7,111 bases of DNA from Candidatus Methanoperedens sp. (GCA_028679855.1 JAJRAP010000023.1:1-7111); one strand, 5' to 3'. Shown: positions 1-6,581, numbered from the stretch's first letter. The notes: a model not told the origin generated them from the sequence alone. A program made the numbers and translations.

Positions 1-146
1 ATACAGCAGAACTGGGACAGGATTCGAGCTATATTAATAAAGATTCATTTCCCAACAGCGGATTGCTGTCATGTGGAAAGTACTCAATGTGGCTTTCAAT
101 GTTTTCAAGGCACATAACAACCTCATTTGAAGATATAAATGAATGA
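1..146 (+). CDS. Possible 3' end of an unidentified protein (partial)
   Basis: A plus-strand frame is open from the left edge (first full codon at 3) for 47 codons and stops with TGA at 144-146. The predicted tail is mixed polar and hydrophobic (it contains SSYINKDSFPNSG and ends TSFEDINE) and has no motif I recognise. Two things support it. First, it would converge on pheS with only 17 nt between the stops, which is normal spacing in a compact archaeal genome. Second, the stretch would otherwise be an unexplained gap. Against it, an opposite-strand frame over the same bases is also open for about 37 codons, so strand choice by eye is not secure. No function is proposed. Confidence 0.4.
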   Translation, partial: TAELGQDSSYINKDSFPNSGLLSCGKYSMWLSMFSRHITTSFEDINE

Positions 147-163
147 CAGGATAATGGTCACAT

Positions 164-1627
164 TTACAGAACAGTACTCTTTCTAAGCCAGTCAATATCG
201 CTCTGATACAGTACCCTCAGATCTTTTAACCCGAGCCTGAGCATTGCAACCCTGCTAACGCCAAGCCCCCATGCAAGAACGGGGTACTTGATGCCAAGCG
301 GCAGCGTAACTTCTTTCCTGAAGATCCCTGCACCGCCAAGTTCAACCCACTTGCCTCTGCTCTCTATATAGACCTCAGGTTCAACGCTTGGCTCTGTGTA
401 TGGGAAATACCCCGGTCTGAAACGGACTTCTTCAAAGCCCATCCTGTGATAGAACTCTGTCAGGCAGCCCAGAAGGTTCTTGAAACTGACACCTTTGTCC
501 ATCACGACGCCCTCAAGCTGCTCGAACTCCGGCGTATGCGTGGGGTCTATAGCCTCCCGGCGGTATGCGCGGTCGATGCAAAAGGCTTTCACTGGCGGGT
601 CGGGATGGTCTGCAAGATACTTTATCGTGACCGCCGTGGTGTGCGTCCGAAGTACCTGCTTTCGTGCCACATCCTCGCTCCACCTGCCCCCCCAGCCCCT
701 GGATATGCCACCTCCCTTTTCATGCATCTCCTTTACAGGTGCGATGTATTCTTCGGGCAAGTCGCACTCTGTGGCAAGGTGGAAGGTATCCTGCATCTCC
801 CTCGCAGGGTGGTCCTGCGGCTGGAAGAGCGCATCGAAATTCCAGAACGAACTCTGTACGATATCGCCTTTTATCTCGGTGAATCCCATCTCAAGGAATA
901 TCTGGCGCATCTCGTTTATGAGGCGCTGATAGGGGTGAATTTTTGCGCCATAAACGGGTTTTACAGGGGTATGGATGTTATAGGGGCGTATTCGTGCTGT
1001 TTTCCATGAGCCGCTTGTGATAATGGTGGGGGTGAGCTGGGCGACCTCTTCTTCTATCTTCAATCCTGACGCTTCAAGGGCATTTCCAGAATCTGTGATC
1101 GTGATGATTCGTGTCTTTTTCTCTGTCTTTTCCACAAGGTTCCTTTTTATTAAGTCCCTGACCGCATCTCCAGGCTCTGAAAGTGGACCTATCCTGAGTT
1201 TTGCCAGGATATTCTCGTCTTCACCGGGCTCAGCTTTTCCTGTTGGTATTATTTTATCCCCTTCGATCCTTGCCCAGTTCTTCTTTCGAAGCCATCCCAG
1301 GGCAATGCCGACCATCGGGGGGGAGAATCTCTTTTTCAGTTCGTCAAAAGATATGGGGGCTGCTAGCGAGTTGATTATCTGGCGCTCGGGAAGTGAGATA
1401 TGTGCGTAAGTTTCGCCCTCTTTTGTGAGTGAGTAGATGGCTGTGATGGTCTCTTTTATCTCGCACAGCCCTTTTTCCGCGAGAAGGAAAGCGGACTGCA
1501 TGGCGGCTTCAATGGGGAGGGATGAAGTAGAGGCAAGCTCTTCTGGAGTGAATTTTGATTTTTTGGAGAGGGTTAGCAGGACTTTTTTCTCGCTGTTGGT
1601 GAGTATAATTTCTTTTATTGATGACAT
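164..1627 (-). CDS. pheS: Phenylalanyl-tRNA synthetase alpha subunit
   Basis: Cytoplasmic class II aminoacyl-tRNA synthetase subunit. With PheT it forms the (alpha-beta)2 enzyme that charges tRNA-Phe. The 487-aa length is the archaeal/eukaryal form, longer than the roughly 330-aa bacterial PheS. Residues 1-200 look like tandem winged-helix tRNA/DNA-binding modules (for example [20 protein letters not shown] and the [19 protein letters not shown] segment). The catalytic domain starts near residue 220: motif 1 at [14 protein letters not shown] (231 onward), the PheS-typical [20 protein letters not shown] (264-283), motif 2 around [19 protein letters not shown] (352-370), and motif 3 at [12 protein letters not shown] (452-463). 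The ATG at 1627 gives the expected N-terminus; no Shine-Dalgarno is visible before it. It lies 31 nt downstream of ygiQ and is probably co-transcribed with it. pheT is not in the window. No frameshift or missing motif was seen. Confidence 0.97.
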   Translation of the reverse strand: MSSIKEIILTNSEKKVLLTLSKKSKFTPEELASTSSLPIEAAMQSAFLLAEKGLCEIKETITAIYSLTKEGETYAHISLPERQIINSLAAPISFDELKKRFSPPMVGIALGWLRKKNWARIEGDKIIPTGKAEPGEDENILAKLRIGPLSEPGDAVRDLIKRNLVEKTEKKTRIITITDSGNALEASGLKIEEEVAQLTPTIITSGSWKTARIRPYNIHTPVKPVYGAKIHPYQRLINEMRQIFLEMGFTEIKGDIVQSSFWNFDALFQPQDHPAREMQDTFHLATECDLPEEYIAPVKEMHEKGGGISRGWGGRWSEDVARKQVLRTHTTAVTIKYLADHPDPPVKAFCIDRAYRREAIDPTHTPEFEQLEGVVMDKGVSFKNLLGCLTEFYHRMGFEEVRFRPGYFPYTEPSVEPEVYIESRGKWVELGGAGIFRKEVTLPLGIKYPVLAWGLGVSRVAMLRLGLKDLRVLYQSDIDWLRKSTVL

Positions 1628-1658
1628 AAAACAGGCATTACAATGAACAGCGAGATAT

Positions 1659-3461
1659 TTAATGATTTGCGAACTTTATCAAACATTTCCTCCCGATGCC
1701 GATCAACTCTTCCCTCCCAACCATTTTCAGCCCCTCATGCACCAGCCCGTAATTCCTATCATCCTTATACCTCAACAACGCCCGTTGTATCCTCTTCTCT
1801 CGCCCTTTCGCAACATGCACCTCTTTCATAGTGAAAGGATCAATGCCTGTATAATACATGCACGTTGAGGCTGTCATCGGCGTGGGTGTGAAGTCCTGTA
1901 CCTGCTCTGTGTAAAGGTTGTTGTCGCGTATGTACTCAGCAAGCTCAACCATGTCCTCTATGGTGCAGCCCGGATGCCCTGACATGAAATATGGAATAAG
2001 GTATTGTTCTTTTCCAAGCCTCCTGTTTTCAGAGGCGAATTTCTTTCTGAATTCATCGAACACAACCCTCGAGGGCTTATGCATCATATCTGTTACCAGA
2101 CCGGATATGTGTTCAGGCGCAACCTTGAGCTGCCCGCTGACATGAAACTCGCACAGTTCAGAAAGGTAACCTGACGGATCTGCCAGCACAAGGTCATAAC
2201 GTATCCCAGAGCCTATGAACACTTTATTTACACCCGGTATCTCGCGCAAGCGCCGCAGGAGTTGGACCTGCTTCTGATGGGATGTATCAAGGTTTTTGCA
2301 TAAAGGATGGGTACATATCTTGTCTGCGCATGCGCCCCTTCTGTCCCACAGGTCGCAGTGCATCGAATACATATTCGCAGTCGGTCCGCCCACGTCCTGT
2401 ACGATGCCCTTAAAATCCTGCATTTTCGCCATCCTTTGCACTTCCCTCACCATTGATCCAATGCTCCTGCTCTGTATTATCCTGCCCTGGTGATGCGTCA
2501 GGGCGCAGAAAGAGCAGGATGCAAAGCATCCGCGGTGGCTTACTATAGAGAATTTCACGGGAGCGAGCGCTGGTATGGGTTTATTATAAGATGGATGAGC
2601 CATCCTGGCATAAGGCAATTCATAAACATGATCCAGTTCCTCCGCGCAGAAAGGCATGGCAGGTTTATTCTGGATAATGACGGTCTTTGGATGCACCTGC
2701 GCCACAGGTCTTCCCCTCACGGGGTCCTGTTCCTGATAATGAAGGTTGAAAGCTTTTGCATAGAGTATTTTATCCTGTGAGACATCGGTGAAGGACGGAA
2801 GCTCTACATAACCAACATGTCCCATCAAGCGCCATTTACTTATTTCAGTCTTGATGACAGTGCCAGCGATATCTGTAATATCTCTTATGTTCTCGCCTTT
2901 TGAGAGGCGTGATGCGATCTTGACAACCTGACTTTCTCCCATCCCGAACACCAGCATATCCGCTGGTGCATCCGCAAGTATGGAGCGGCGCACGGAGTCT
3001 GACCTGTAATCATAATGAGCAAAGCGCCGCAGGCTTGCCTCGATGCCGCCGAGAACGATGGGTGTATCGGGAAAAACCGAATGAATTTTATCAGAATATA
3101 CTATAGCCGCCCTGTTCGGTCGAAGCCCTCCTTTTCCTCCGGGTGAATAGACATCGTCACTTCTTATTTTCAGATTCGCAGTATAATTATTTACCAGGGA
3201 ATCCACGTTCCCTGAAGTGACGCCAAAGAACAGGCGCGGCTTTCCAAGCTTCTTGAGATCAGCAACGCTTTTCCAGTCAGGCTGCGCAATTATACCGACG
3301 CTGTAACCTGCATCCCACAGCACCCTTCCTATCACTGCGGCGCCGAACGAAGGATGGTCAACATAGGCATCGCCGGTTATCAGGATCACGTCGAACTGGT
3401 TTATTCCGAGAGCTTCCGCTTCTTTCATTGTCACAGGGAGGAAGCGGGGTTGTTTACTCAT
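1659..3461 (-). CDS. ygiQ: YgiQ-family (UPF0313) radical SAM protein
   Basis: Radical S-adenosylmethionine enzyme of the YgiQ family. To my knowledge its reaction is unknown. Numbering is from the ATG at 3461 (600 aa). The N-terminal family signature is clear ([14 protein letters not shown], then [21 protein letters not shown] and [17 protein letters not shown]). The radical SAM cluster ligands are C312, C316 and C319 in GCFASCSFC (CX3CX2C). GGPTANMY follows, then a second cysteine group at about C369, C378, C383 and C388 that E. coli YgiQ also has as I recall it, possibly an auxiliary metal or Fe-S site. KVAPEHISG and [15 protein letters not shown] complete the family pattern. A TTG four codons upstream (3473) is in frame, but the ATG at 3461 is preferred because [10 protein letters not shown] matches the family start and the TTG lies inside a palindrome. 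It is first in a probable ygiQ-pheS transcript and divergent from the YkgJ-like gene. Confidence 0.95.
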   Translation of the reverse strand: MSKQPRFLPVTMKEAEALGINQFDVILITGDAYVDHPSFGAAVIGRVLWDAGYSVGIIAQPDWKSVADLKKLGKPRLFFGVTSGNVDSLVNNYTANLKIRSDDVYSPGGKGGLRPNRAAIVYSDKIHSVFPDTPIVLGGIEASLRRFAHYDYRSDSVRRSILADAPADMLVFGMGESQVVKIASRLSKGENIRDITDIAGTVIKTEISKWRLMGHVGYVELPSFTDVSQDKILYAKAFNLHYQEQDPVRGRPVAQVHPKTVIIQNKPAMPFCAEELDHVYELPYARMAHPSYNKPIPALAPVKFSIVSHRGCFASCSFCALTHHQGRIIQSRSIGSMVREVQRMAKMQDFKGIVQDVGGPTANMYSMHCDLWDRRGACADKICTHPLCKNLDTSHQKQVQLLRRLREIPGVNKVFIGSGIRYDLVLADPSGYLSELCEFHVSGQLKVAPEHISGLVTDMMHKPSRVVFDEFRKKFASENRRLGKEQYLIPYFMSGHPGCTIEDMVELAEYIRDNNLYTEQVQDFTPTPMTASTCMYYTGIDPFTMKEVHVAKGREKRIQRALLRYKDDRNYGLVHEGLKMVGREELIGIGRKCLIKFANH

Positions 3462-3480
3462 AACACTTTTCAAAGTGTTA
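3461..3480. promoter_or_regulatory. Perfect inverted repeat, operator-like, at the ygiQ start
   Basis: TAACACTTT and AAAGTGTTA form perfect 9-bp arms with a 2-nt spacer (TC on the plus strand). The left arm includes the first base of the ygiQ ATG. With a TATA-like CTATAATT upstream on the minus strand (3495-3502), the ygiQ transcription start would fall near 3471, inside the repeat. That is where archaeal repressors often bind. In the transcript it could also form a short hairpin hiding the start codon. It is also placed to affect the divergent gene. Confidence 0.6.
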
Positions 3481-3517
3481 TTATTAGAGGTCTGAATTAT
3501 AGTTAAACTTATTTACA
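3474..3517. promoter_or_regulatory. Divergent promoter region between ygiQ and the YkgJ-like gene
   Basis: This A/T-rich gap between the two divergent genes must hold both promoters if each has its own. For ygiQ, CTATAATT on the minus strand (3495-3502) is a plausible TATA box about 37 nt before the ATG at 3461. For the plus-strand gene the best candidate is TTATTATTA (about 3478-3486), implying a start near 3508 and a leader of about 10 nt or less. No Shine-Dalgarno lies at proper spacing before either ATG, consistent with leaderless or short-leader transcripts. The boxes are by-eye matches. Confidence 0.4.
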
Positions 3518-4099
3518 ATGAAAACAAAAACCACTCGATTGAAAAGATTTCTTAATGAAGCTGTCAGAATAGATGAGAGAAAGATCGCTGATAAAATAAT
3601 GTCTATTGGATATAAATGCCAGCAGTGCGGCAGGTGCTGCATGGGGGACTATGGCGACAATACTGTATCCATCTTTCCATTCGAAATCAGGCGTATATCT
3701 GAAAAGACCGGACTTAAAAGGGAGGACATAGCCGTCCCAACACCATCAGAAGACAGGGATGATGCAGGGAATATCCATACTTTTGAATGGATCTTGAAGA
3801 AAAATAGGGACTGCACGTTCCTGGATAAGGGTTTGTGTAAAATATACGAATGCAGACCGTATATTTGCAGAACATATCCTTTTTATTTGCTTGATGGGCG
3901 CCTTAGGATCTCTGAATGCGAGGGTCTGGGAAACACCATCAGTGATGAGGATGCCATGAAGATGGCGACACTGCTCAAGGAGAGATACATCGCTGAGATA
4001 CGTGAATCGATAGCACTTCTTGAAAAATTCAGGGGATTTGCTCCTTCTGGTAAGGGAGATATATGCGTCCACGACAGTGAAGGAGAGCACTGGCTCTGA
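3518..4099 (+). CDS. YkgJ-family cysteine-cluster protein (putative zinc or iron binding)
   Basis: A 193-aa soluble protein of the YkgJ/CxxCxxCC family, thought to bind zinc or an Fe-S cluster; the biochemical role is unknown. The diagnostic motif is KCQQCGRCC (C34, C37, C40, C41). It is followed by C99, by LCKIYECRPYICRTYPF (C107, C112, C117) and by C134, the usual order of the family's second cysteine group. There is no signal peptide or membrane segment. The N-terminal 30 residues are basic and probably helical, and a helical tail (about residues 143-170) follows the metal-binding core. The ATG at 3518 is the only sensible start; no Shine-Dalgarno precedes it. It is transcribed away from ygiQ across a short shared promoter region, so two Fe-S/metal-type proteins may be co-regulated. 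The next gene starts 67 nt downstream, with a TATA-like element between them. Confidence 0.88.
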   Translation: MKTKTTRLKRFLNEAVRIDERKIADKIMSIGYKCQQCGRCCMGDYGDNTVSIFPFEIRRISEKTGLKREDIAVPTPSEDRDDAGNIHTFEWILKKNRDCTFLDKGLCKIYECRPYICRTYPFYLLDGRLRISECEGLGNTISDEDAMKMATLLKERYIAEIRESIALLEKFRGFAPSGKGDICVHDSEGEHWL

Positions 4100-4128
4100 C
4101 AACCGGAACGAATATCCCATCAGCAGCA

Positions 4129-4140
4129 TTAAAAATATAA
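4129..4140 (+). promoter_or_regulatory. TATA-box-like element for the phosphoesterase-cooC-radB unit
   Basis: TTAAAAATATAA lies about 27-38 nt before the ATG at 4167, in the 67-nt gap after the YkgJ-like gene. An archaeal TATA box sits about 25 nt before the start site, so transcription would begin very near the ATG (leaderless or nearly so). Only a weak GAG (4160-4162) resembles a ribosome binding site. Confidence 0.5.
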
Positions 4141-4166
4141 GTATTATTAATCTAATATTGAGTCAT

Positions 4167-4799
4167 ATGAGATTTCTCGCGCTATCAGACCTTCATGGTG
4201 ATTATTCCCATATTGAAGCGATATGTGACATGGCAGGGGAATTTGATGCAGTATTGATAGCCGGGGATCTAACGGACTTCGGTCCTGATGAAAAAGCGCT
4301 GGAATTGCTTGGAATGTTCACTAAACCAGTCCTTGCAGTGCCGGGGAATTGCGATAATGTCTCACTCTTAAAAATATTGGATGAGAAAACGATCAGCCTT
4401 CATAATTCATTTCATAAAATAGGAGAACTTACATTTATTGGCCTGGGTGGTTCAAATCCCACCCCATTTAATACCCCATTTGAATTGTCAGAAAAGAGGA
4501 TCGGTGAATATATAGGGATGTTATTAAGTAGATTAAATACAAGTAAAAAAATTATATTATTATCACATTTTCCCCCCAGAAATACAACTGACAGGTTGCC
4601 CGTGGGAAATGTGGGTAGCGTTGCTCTGGCACGTTTCCTGGGACGGTTCGACCTCATAGTATGCGGGCACATCCACGAGTGCCGCGGTATAGTACGGGTG
4701 AACGGCACGCATGTAGTGAATCCAGGCCAGGCGTCAAAAGGGCAGGCTGCAATGATCACTATAGACGATGAAATAACAGTCGAGTTCATAGATGCATGA
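4167..4799 (+). CDS. Calcineurin-like metallophosphoesterase (archaeal Icc-related type)
   Basis: A 210-aa cytoplasmic phosphoesterase with a two-metal active site; the substrate is unknown. Visible metal ligands, in order: DLH (D8, H10), GDLTD (D34), GNCD (N61, with C in place of the H of the usual GNHD), SHFPP (H134) and GHIH (H168, H170). GGSNPTPFNTPFE (95-107) is, from memory, typical of the archaeal Icc-related phosphoesterases (COG2129). An upstream in-frame start at 4020 would add 49 residues, but these overlap the end of the YkgJ-like gene and contain no domain. MRFLALSDLHGD begins exactly at the first strand of the fold, so the ATG at 4167 is chosen. It overlaps the next gene by 4 nt (ATGA), indicating coupled translation. 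Part of the gene (about 4500-4575) is locally A/T-rich but stays in frame. Confidence 0.92.
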   Translation: MRFLALSDLHGDYSHIEAICDMAGEFDAVLIAGDLTDFGPDEKALELLGMFTKPVLAVPGNCDNVSLLKILDEKTISLHNSFHKIGELTFIGLGGSNPTPFNTPFELSEKRIGEYIGMLLSRLNTSKKIILLSHFPPRNTTDRLPVGNVGSVALARFLGRFDLIVCGHIHECRGIVRVNGTHVVNPGQASKGQAAMITIDDEITVEFIDA

Positions 4800-5554
4800 T
4801 CAAGATAGCAATTTCTGGTAAAGGGGGCGTCGGGAAAACGACGCTATCTGGCACTCTGGCACGGCTTCTTGCACGTTGTGGCTACCAGGTACTTGCTATT
4901 GACGCTGACCCGAGCATGAACCTTGCTTCAGCTCTGGGGATAAAAAATCCGCCCAAACCCTTGACCGAATTTACTGAACTTATCGATGAAAGAGCAGGTG
5001 GACCTGCCGGTGTTTTCAAATTAAATCCCAGGGTTGATGACATTGTAGACAAGTTTGGCGTAACGGGTCCTGATAATGTAAAACTGCTCGTCCTGGGCAC
5101 GGTAGAGCGCGGCGGGAGCGGCTGCATGTGTCCGGCAAGCTCTTTTTTGAAAGCGCTTCTTCGCCATGTGCTGCTGAAAACGAACAGCGTAGTAATACTT
5201 GACATGGAAGCAGGAGTGGAGCATCTCGGGCGGGGCACGACCCGGGGAATAGATATCATGCTCATAGTGGTTGAGCCGGGAGCAAGGTCCATCGAGACTG
5301 CTGGAAGGATAGTGGAACTTGCGCGGCAGATTGATATCAAGAAATTCGGGGCGGTCATCAATAAAGCAGGGGGAGAGGCAAAAGATATCGAAGATAAACT
5401 CAAGGGTTATGGTATAGAGGTATTTGGCATAATACCGTATGATACTTCCCTTGTACAGGCTGACATGGAGAACATAGCCCCGATAGATAAGGGCGGTGCT
5501 GCGGTAGAGGCAATAAAGAATATCCGGGACAAGGTATCTATAGCACAGGAGTGA
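4796..5554 (+). CDS. cooC: CooC-like P-loop ATPase (nickel/CODH maturation family)
   Basis: A 252-aa SIMIBI-class ATPase. CooC proteins use ATP-driven dimerisation to help insert nickel into carbon monoxide dehydrogenase; the related AcsF serves acetyl-CoA synthase. The deviant Walker A is SGKGGVGKTT (7-16) with signature lysine K9. Switch I is IDADPSMNL (35-43). DMEAGVEHLGRGT (136-148) is the CooC/NifH-like switch II segment. GCMCP contributes the CxC pair C110/C112, the metal-binding motif at the CooC dimer interface. VINKAGG (188-194) sits where the base-recognition N-K motif belongs. It overlaps the phosphoesterase by 4 nt upstream and radB by 4 nt downstream, with no convincing Shine-Dalgarno, so translational coupling is likely. 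No CODH or ACS gene is in the window, so the client is inferred from family only. A MinD/ParA role is less likely given the CxC motif and DMEAG. Confidence 0.9.
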   Translation: MIKIAISGKGGVGKTTLSGTLARLLARCGYQVLAIDADPSMNLASALGIKNPPKPLTEFTELIDERAGGPAGVFKLNPRVDDIVDKFGVTGPDNVKLLVLGTVERGGSGCMCPASSFLKALLRHVLLKTNSVVILDMEAGVEHLGRGTTRGIDIMLIVVEPGARSIETAGRIVELARQIDIKKFGAVINKAGGEAKDIEDKLKGYGIEVFGIIPYDTSLVQADMENIAPIDKGGAAVEAIKNIRDKVSIAQE

Positions 5555-6243
5555 CAAACATTCAGAAACAAGAAAGGATGCCCTGCGGTTGCAAATGCAT
5601 TGACGACCTCCTTGGCGGTGGATTCGAGAGGGGCATAGTCACCCAGATATACGGGGCGTCAGGTACGGGAAAGACTAATATCTGCATCCAGCTTGCTGTA
5701 TCCACAGTTCACAGCGGGAAAAAAGTCGTTTTCATTGACACTGAAGGGTTCTCTGCGGAGCGGTTCAGGCAAATAGCAGGCGATGAGGCAAAAAAGGTTG
5801 CAGGAGAAATAATCATATATGAACCTGCAAGCCTTGACCAGCAGTATTCTGCCGTACTTGAGCTTGAAAAGATAATGAACGAAAAGATTGGGCTCATAAT
5901 CCTTGATTCAGCAGCGCTTTTTTACAGGCTGGGGCTGTCAATGGACGATTCGAACGAAGAGAACATGGCGCTTCGGAGGGAACTTGTGAACCAGATAGGG
6001 CTCCTGCACGGAATAGCCAGGAAATACGTAATTGCCGTTGTTATCACAAACCAGGTCTATAAAGATGTATCTACAGGAGAACTCTGCCCCATCGGGGGGA
6101 ACGCCCTTGAACATCTCTCAAAAACCATCATCCTGCTTGAAAAGACGGGACCTTCAAAACGAAAAGCCTCGCTTCGAAAACACAGGTCTAAGTGCGAAGG
6201 CACGAACTGCGAGTTCATGCTGACTGATAAAGGCGCAATATAG
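5551..6243 (+). CDS. radB: RadB, archaeal RecA/Rad51-family recombination protein
   Basis: RadB is the archaeal RadA paralogue lacking the N-terminal helix-hairpin-helix domain. It is thought to assist RadA in homologous recombination and repair. Seen here at 230 aa: PCGCKCIDDLLGGGFERG (11-28), Walker A GASGTGKT (35-42), FIDTEGFSAERF (61-72), Walker B LIILDS (115-120), VVITNQVY (163-170) and the GGNALEHLSKTIILLEK core end (182-198). These follow the RecA-fold order, and the length fits the family. The GTG at 5551 overlaps the cooC stop by 4 nt, as the preceding pair does. The alternative is the ATG at 5578 (221 aa), which starts closer to the conserved segment; GGAG at 5548-5551 is too close to the GTG to serve it and rather far from the ATG. 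Cysteines are notable: C12, C14 and C16 near the N-terminus and C215/C220 near the end. Confidence 0.93.
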   Translation: MTNIQKQERMPCGCKCIDDLLGGGFERGIVTQIYGASGTGKTNICIQLAVSTVHSGKKVVFIDTEGFSAERFRQIAGDEAKKVAGEIIIYEPASLDQQYSAVLELEKIMNEKIGLIILDSAALFYRLGLSMDDSNEENMALRRELVNQIGLLHGIARKYVIAVVITNQVYKDVSTGELCPIGGNALEHLSKTIILLEKTGPSKRKASLRKHRSKCEGTNCEFMLTDKGAI

Positions 6244-6273
6244 CATTTAATTGAAGATGTGTAAAAAAAGAAC

Positions 6274-6292
6274 TCATTCGTCATCGGTTAAG
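6274..6292 (+). repeat. Outer inverted repeat, left arm
   Basis: This matches the reverse complement of 6462-6480 at 17 of 19 positions, including a perfect 13-bp core, GTCATCGGTTAAG. Weaker similarity continues inward (GAATATT here versus GAATTT in the other arm). The arms lie 169 nt apart and enclose the 74-bp palindrome. They may be ends of a small non-autonomous element or two copies of another dispersed repeat. Confidence 0.6.
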
Positions 6293-6309
6293 AGAATATT
6301 CATGAAATA

Positions 6310-6383
6310 GAACACGGATGGCGCGGATGACACGGATGCGCGCGGATCCGTGAAAATCCGTCTGATCCGTGTTATCCGTGTTC
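6310..6383. repeat. 74-bp palindromic element built of CGGAT/ATCCG units
   Basis: The ends are a perfect 10-bp inverted repeat (GAACACGGAT and ATCCGTGTTC). Inside, CGGAT starts at 6315, 6324, 6333 and 6343, and ATCCG starts at 6346, 6356, 6365 and 6374. All eight are mirror-symmetric about the centre of GGATCC (6344-6349). Spacing is 9, 9, 10 nt on each side. The bases between units differ between arms, so only the pentamers and ends pair well. Similar CACGGAT-rich palindromes occur as dispersed repeats in various prokaryotic genomes, as I recall. It could fold into a long cruciform or RNA hairpin. Confidence 0.85.
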
Positions 6384-6461
6384 TCGTTTCAAACCAAACC
6401 TGAAAAACATGGTAAATTAATAACTATCGAAATAACTGTACAGAGCAAGCATGTTAAATTC

Positions 6462-6480
6462 CTTAACCGATGACCGATGA
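6462..6480 (-). repeat. Outer inverted repeat, right arm
   Basis: This is the reverse-complement partner of 6274-6292 (17/19 matches; perfect over 6462-6474). It also contains a 7-bp tandem duplication, CCGATGA CCGATGA (6467-6480), whose second copy is degenerate in the left arm. Confidence 0.6.
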
Positions 6481-6532
6481 AAAAGAACTAAAGGATTCTA
6501 ATGTTATGCGGAGAACTATATTATCCCGATAA
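6470..6532 (+). CDS. Possible 20-codon small ORF, unrecognised
   Basis: The ATG at 6470 opens a 20-codon frame ending at TAA 6530-6532. The peptide is charged (begins MTDEKELKD, ends RRTILSR) and resembles the start of a soluble protein more than a membrane peptide. Its start codon lies inside the right arm of the outer inverted repeat, so the arm could be the upstream part of a decayed gene. There is no Shine-Dalgarno. A TATA-like AAATTAATA (6414-6422) is about 50 nt upstream. A frame this short can occur by chance. Confidence 0.15.
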   Translation: MTDEKELKDSNVMRRTILSR

Positions 6533-6551
6533 GAGCTGACCATTTCATATA

Positions 6552-6570
6552 TAAAAAATTCACAAAAAAA
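6552..6570 (-). terminator. T-tract transcription terminator for the surface-protein gene
   Basis: Read on the minus strand, the sequence just after the stop at 6582-6584 contains a run of seven T (6564-6570) and then a run of six T (6553-6558). Archaeal RNA polymerase terminates at such T-rich tracts without needing a hairpin. Position and strand fit the gene at 6582-7111. Confidence 0.65.
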
Positions 6571-6581
6571 GAAGATAATGC

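Larger units (their letters stand above)
6244..6581. other. 338-nt gap between convergent radB and the surface-protein gene
   Basis: No gene of normal size fits here. The gap holds, in order: an A-rich run (6263-6269), the left arm of an outer inverted repeat, a 74-bp palindrome, an A/T-rich stretch without recognisable features (6384-6461), the right arm of the outer repeat, a 20-codon ORF of doubtful status, and a T-tract terminator (minus sense) for the right-hand gene. No clear T-run terminator follows radB on the plus strand. Confidence 0.8.

Noticed and set aside
33..163. A minus-strand reading of the left edge as a continuation or small gene after pheS.
   Set aside because: The frame is short (about 37 codons) with only internal Met and stops at TAG. 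The plus-strand frame is open to the window edge and gives normal convergent spacing.
446..1009. A long plus-strand open frame (187 codons) opposite pheS.
   Set aside because: It lies wholly antisense to the well-supported PheS catalytic domain, the translation has no recognisable motif, and other overlapping frames of similar quality exist there.
4020..4166. An upstream extension of the phosphoesterase by 49 residues.
   Set aside because: It overlaps the end of the YkgJ-like gene, adds no domain, and would run through the TATA-like element. The fold starts exactly at the ATG at 4167.
4445..4464. A tRNA T-arm-like motif: GGGTGG, then TTCAAATC, then CCACCC.
   Set aside because: The perfect stem has an 8-nt loop rather than the 7-nt T-loop, no other tRNA arms fit around it, and it encodes the conserved GGSNPTPF segment of the phosphoesterase in frame.
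6057..6284. A minus-strand 75-codon frame over the radB end and the start of the gap.
   Set aside because: Most of it is antisense to conserved RadB sequence, with no motif and no matching upstream signals beyond the repeat arm.
6310..6383. A CRISPR array or a bacterial-style hairpin terminator.
   Set aside because: The units are 5-9 nt with no spacers and are arranged as a palindrome, so it is not CRISPR. No T-run follows the hairpin on the plus strand, and archaeal termination does not depend on hairpins.
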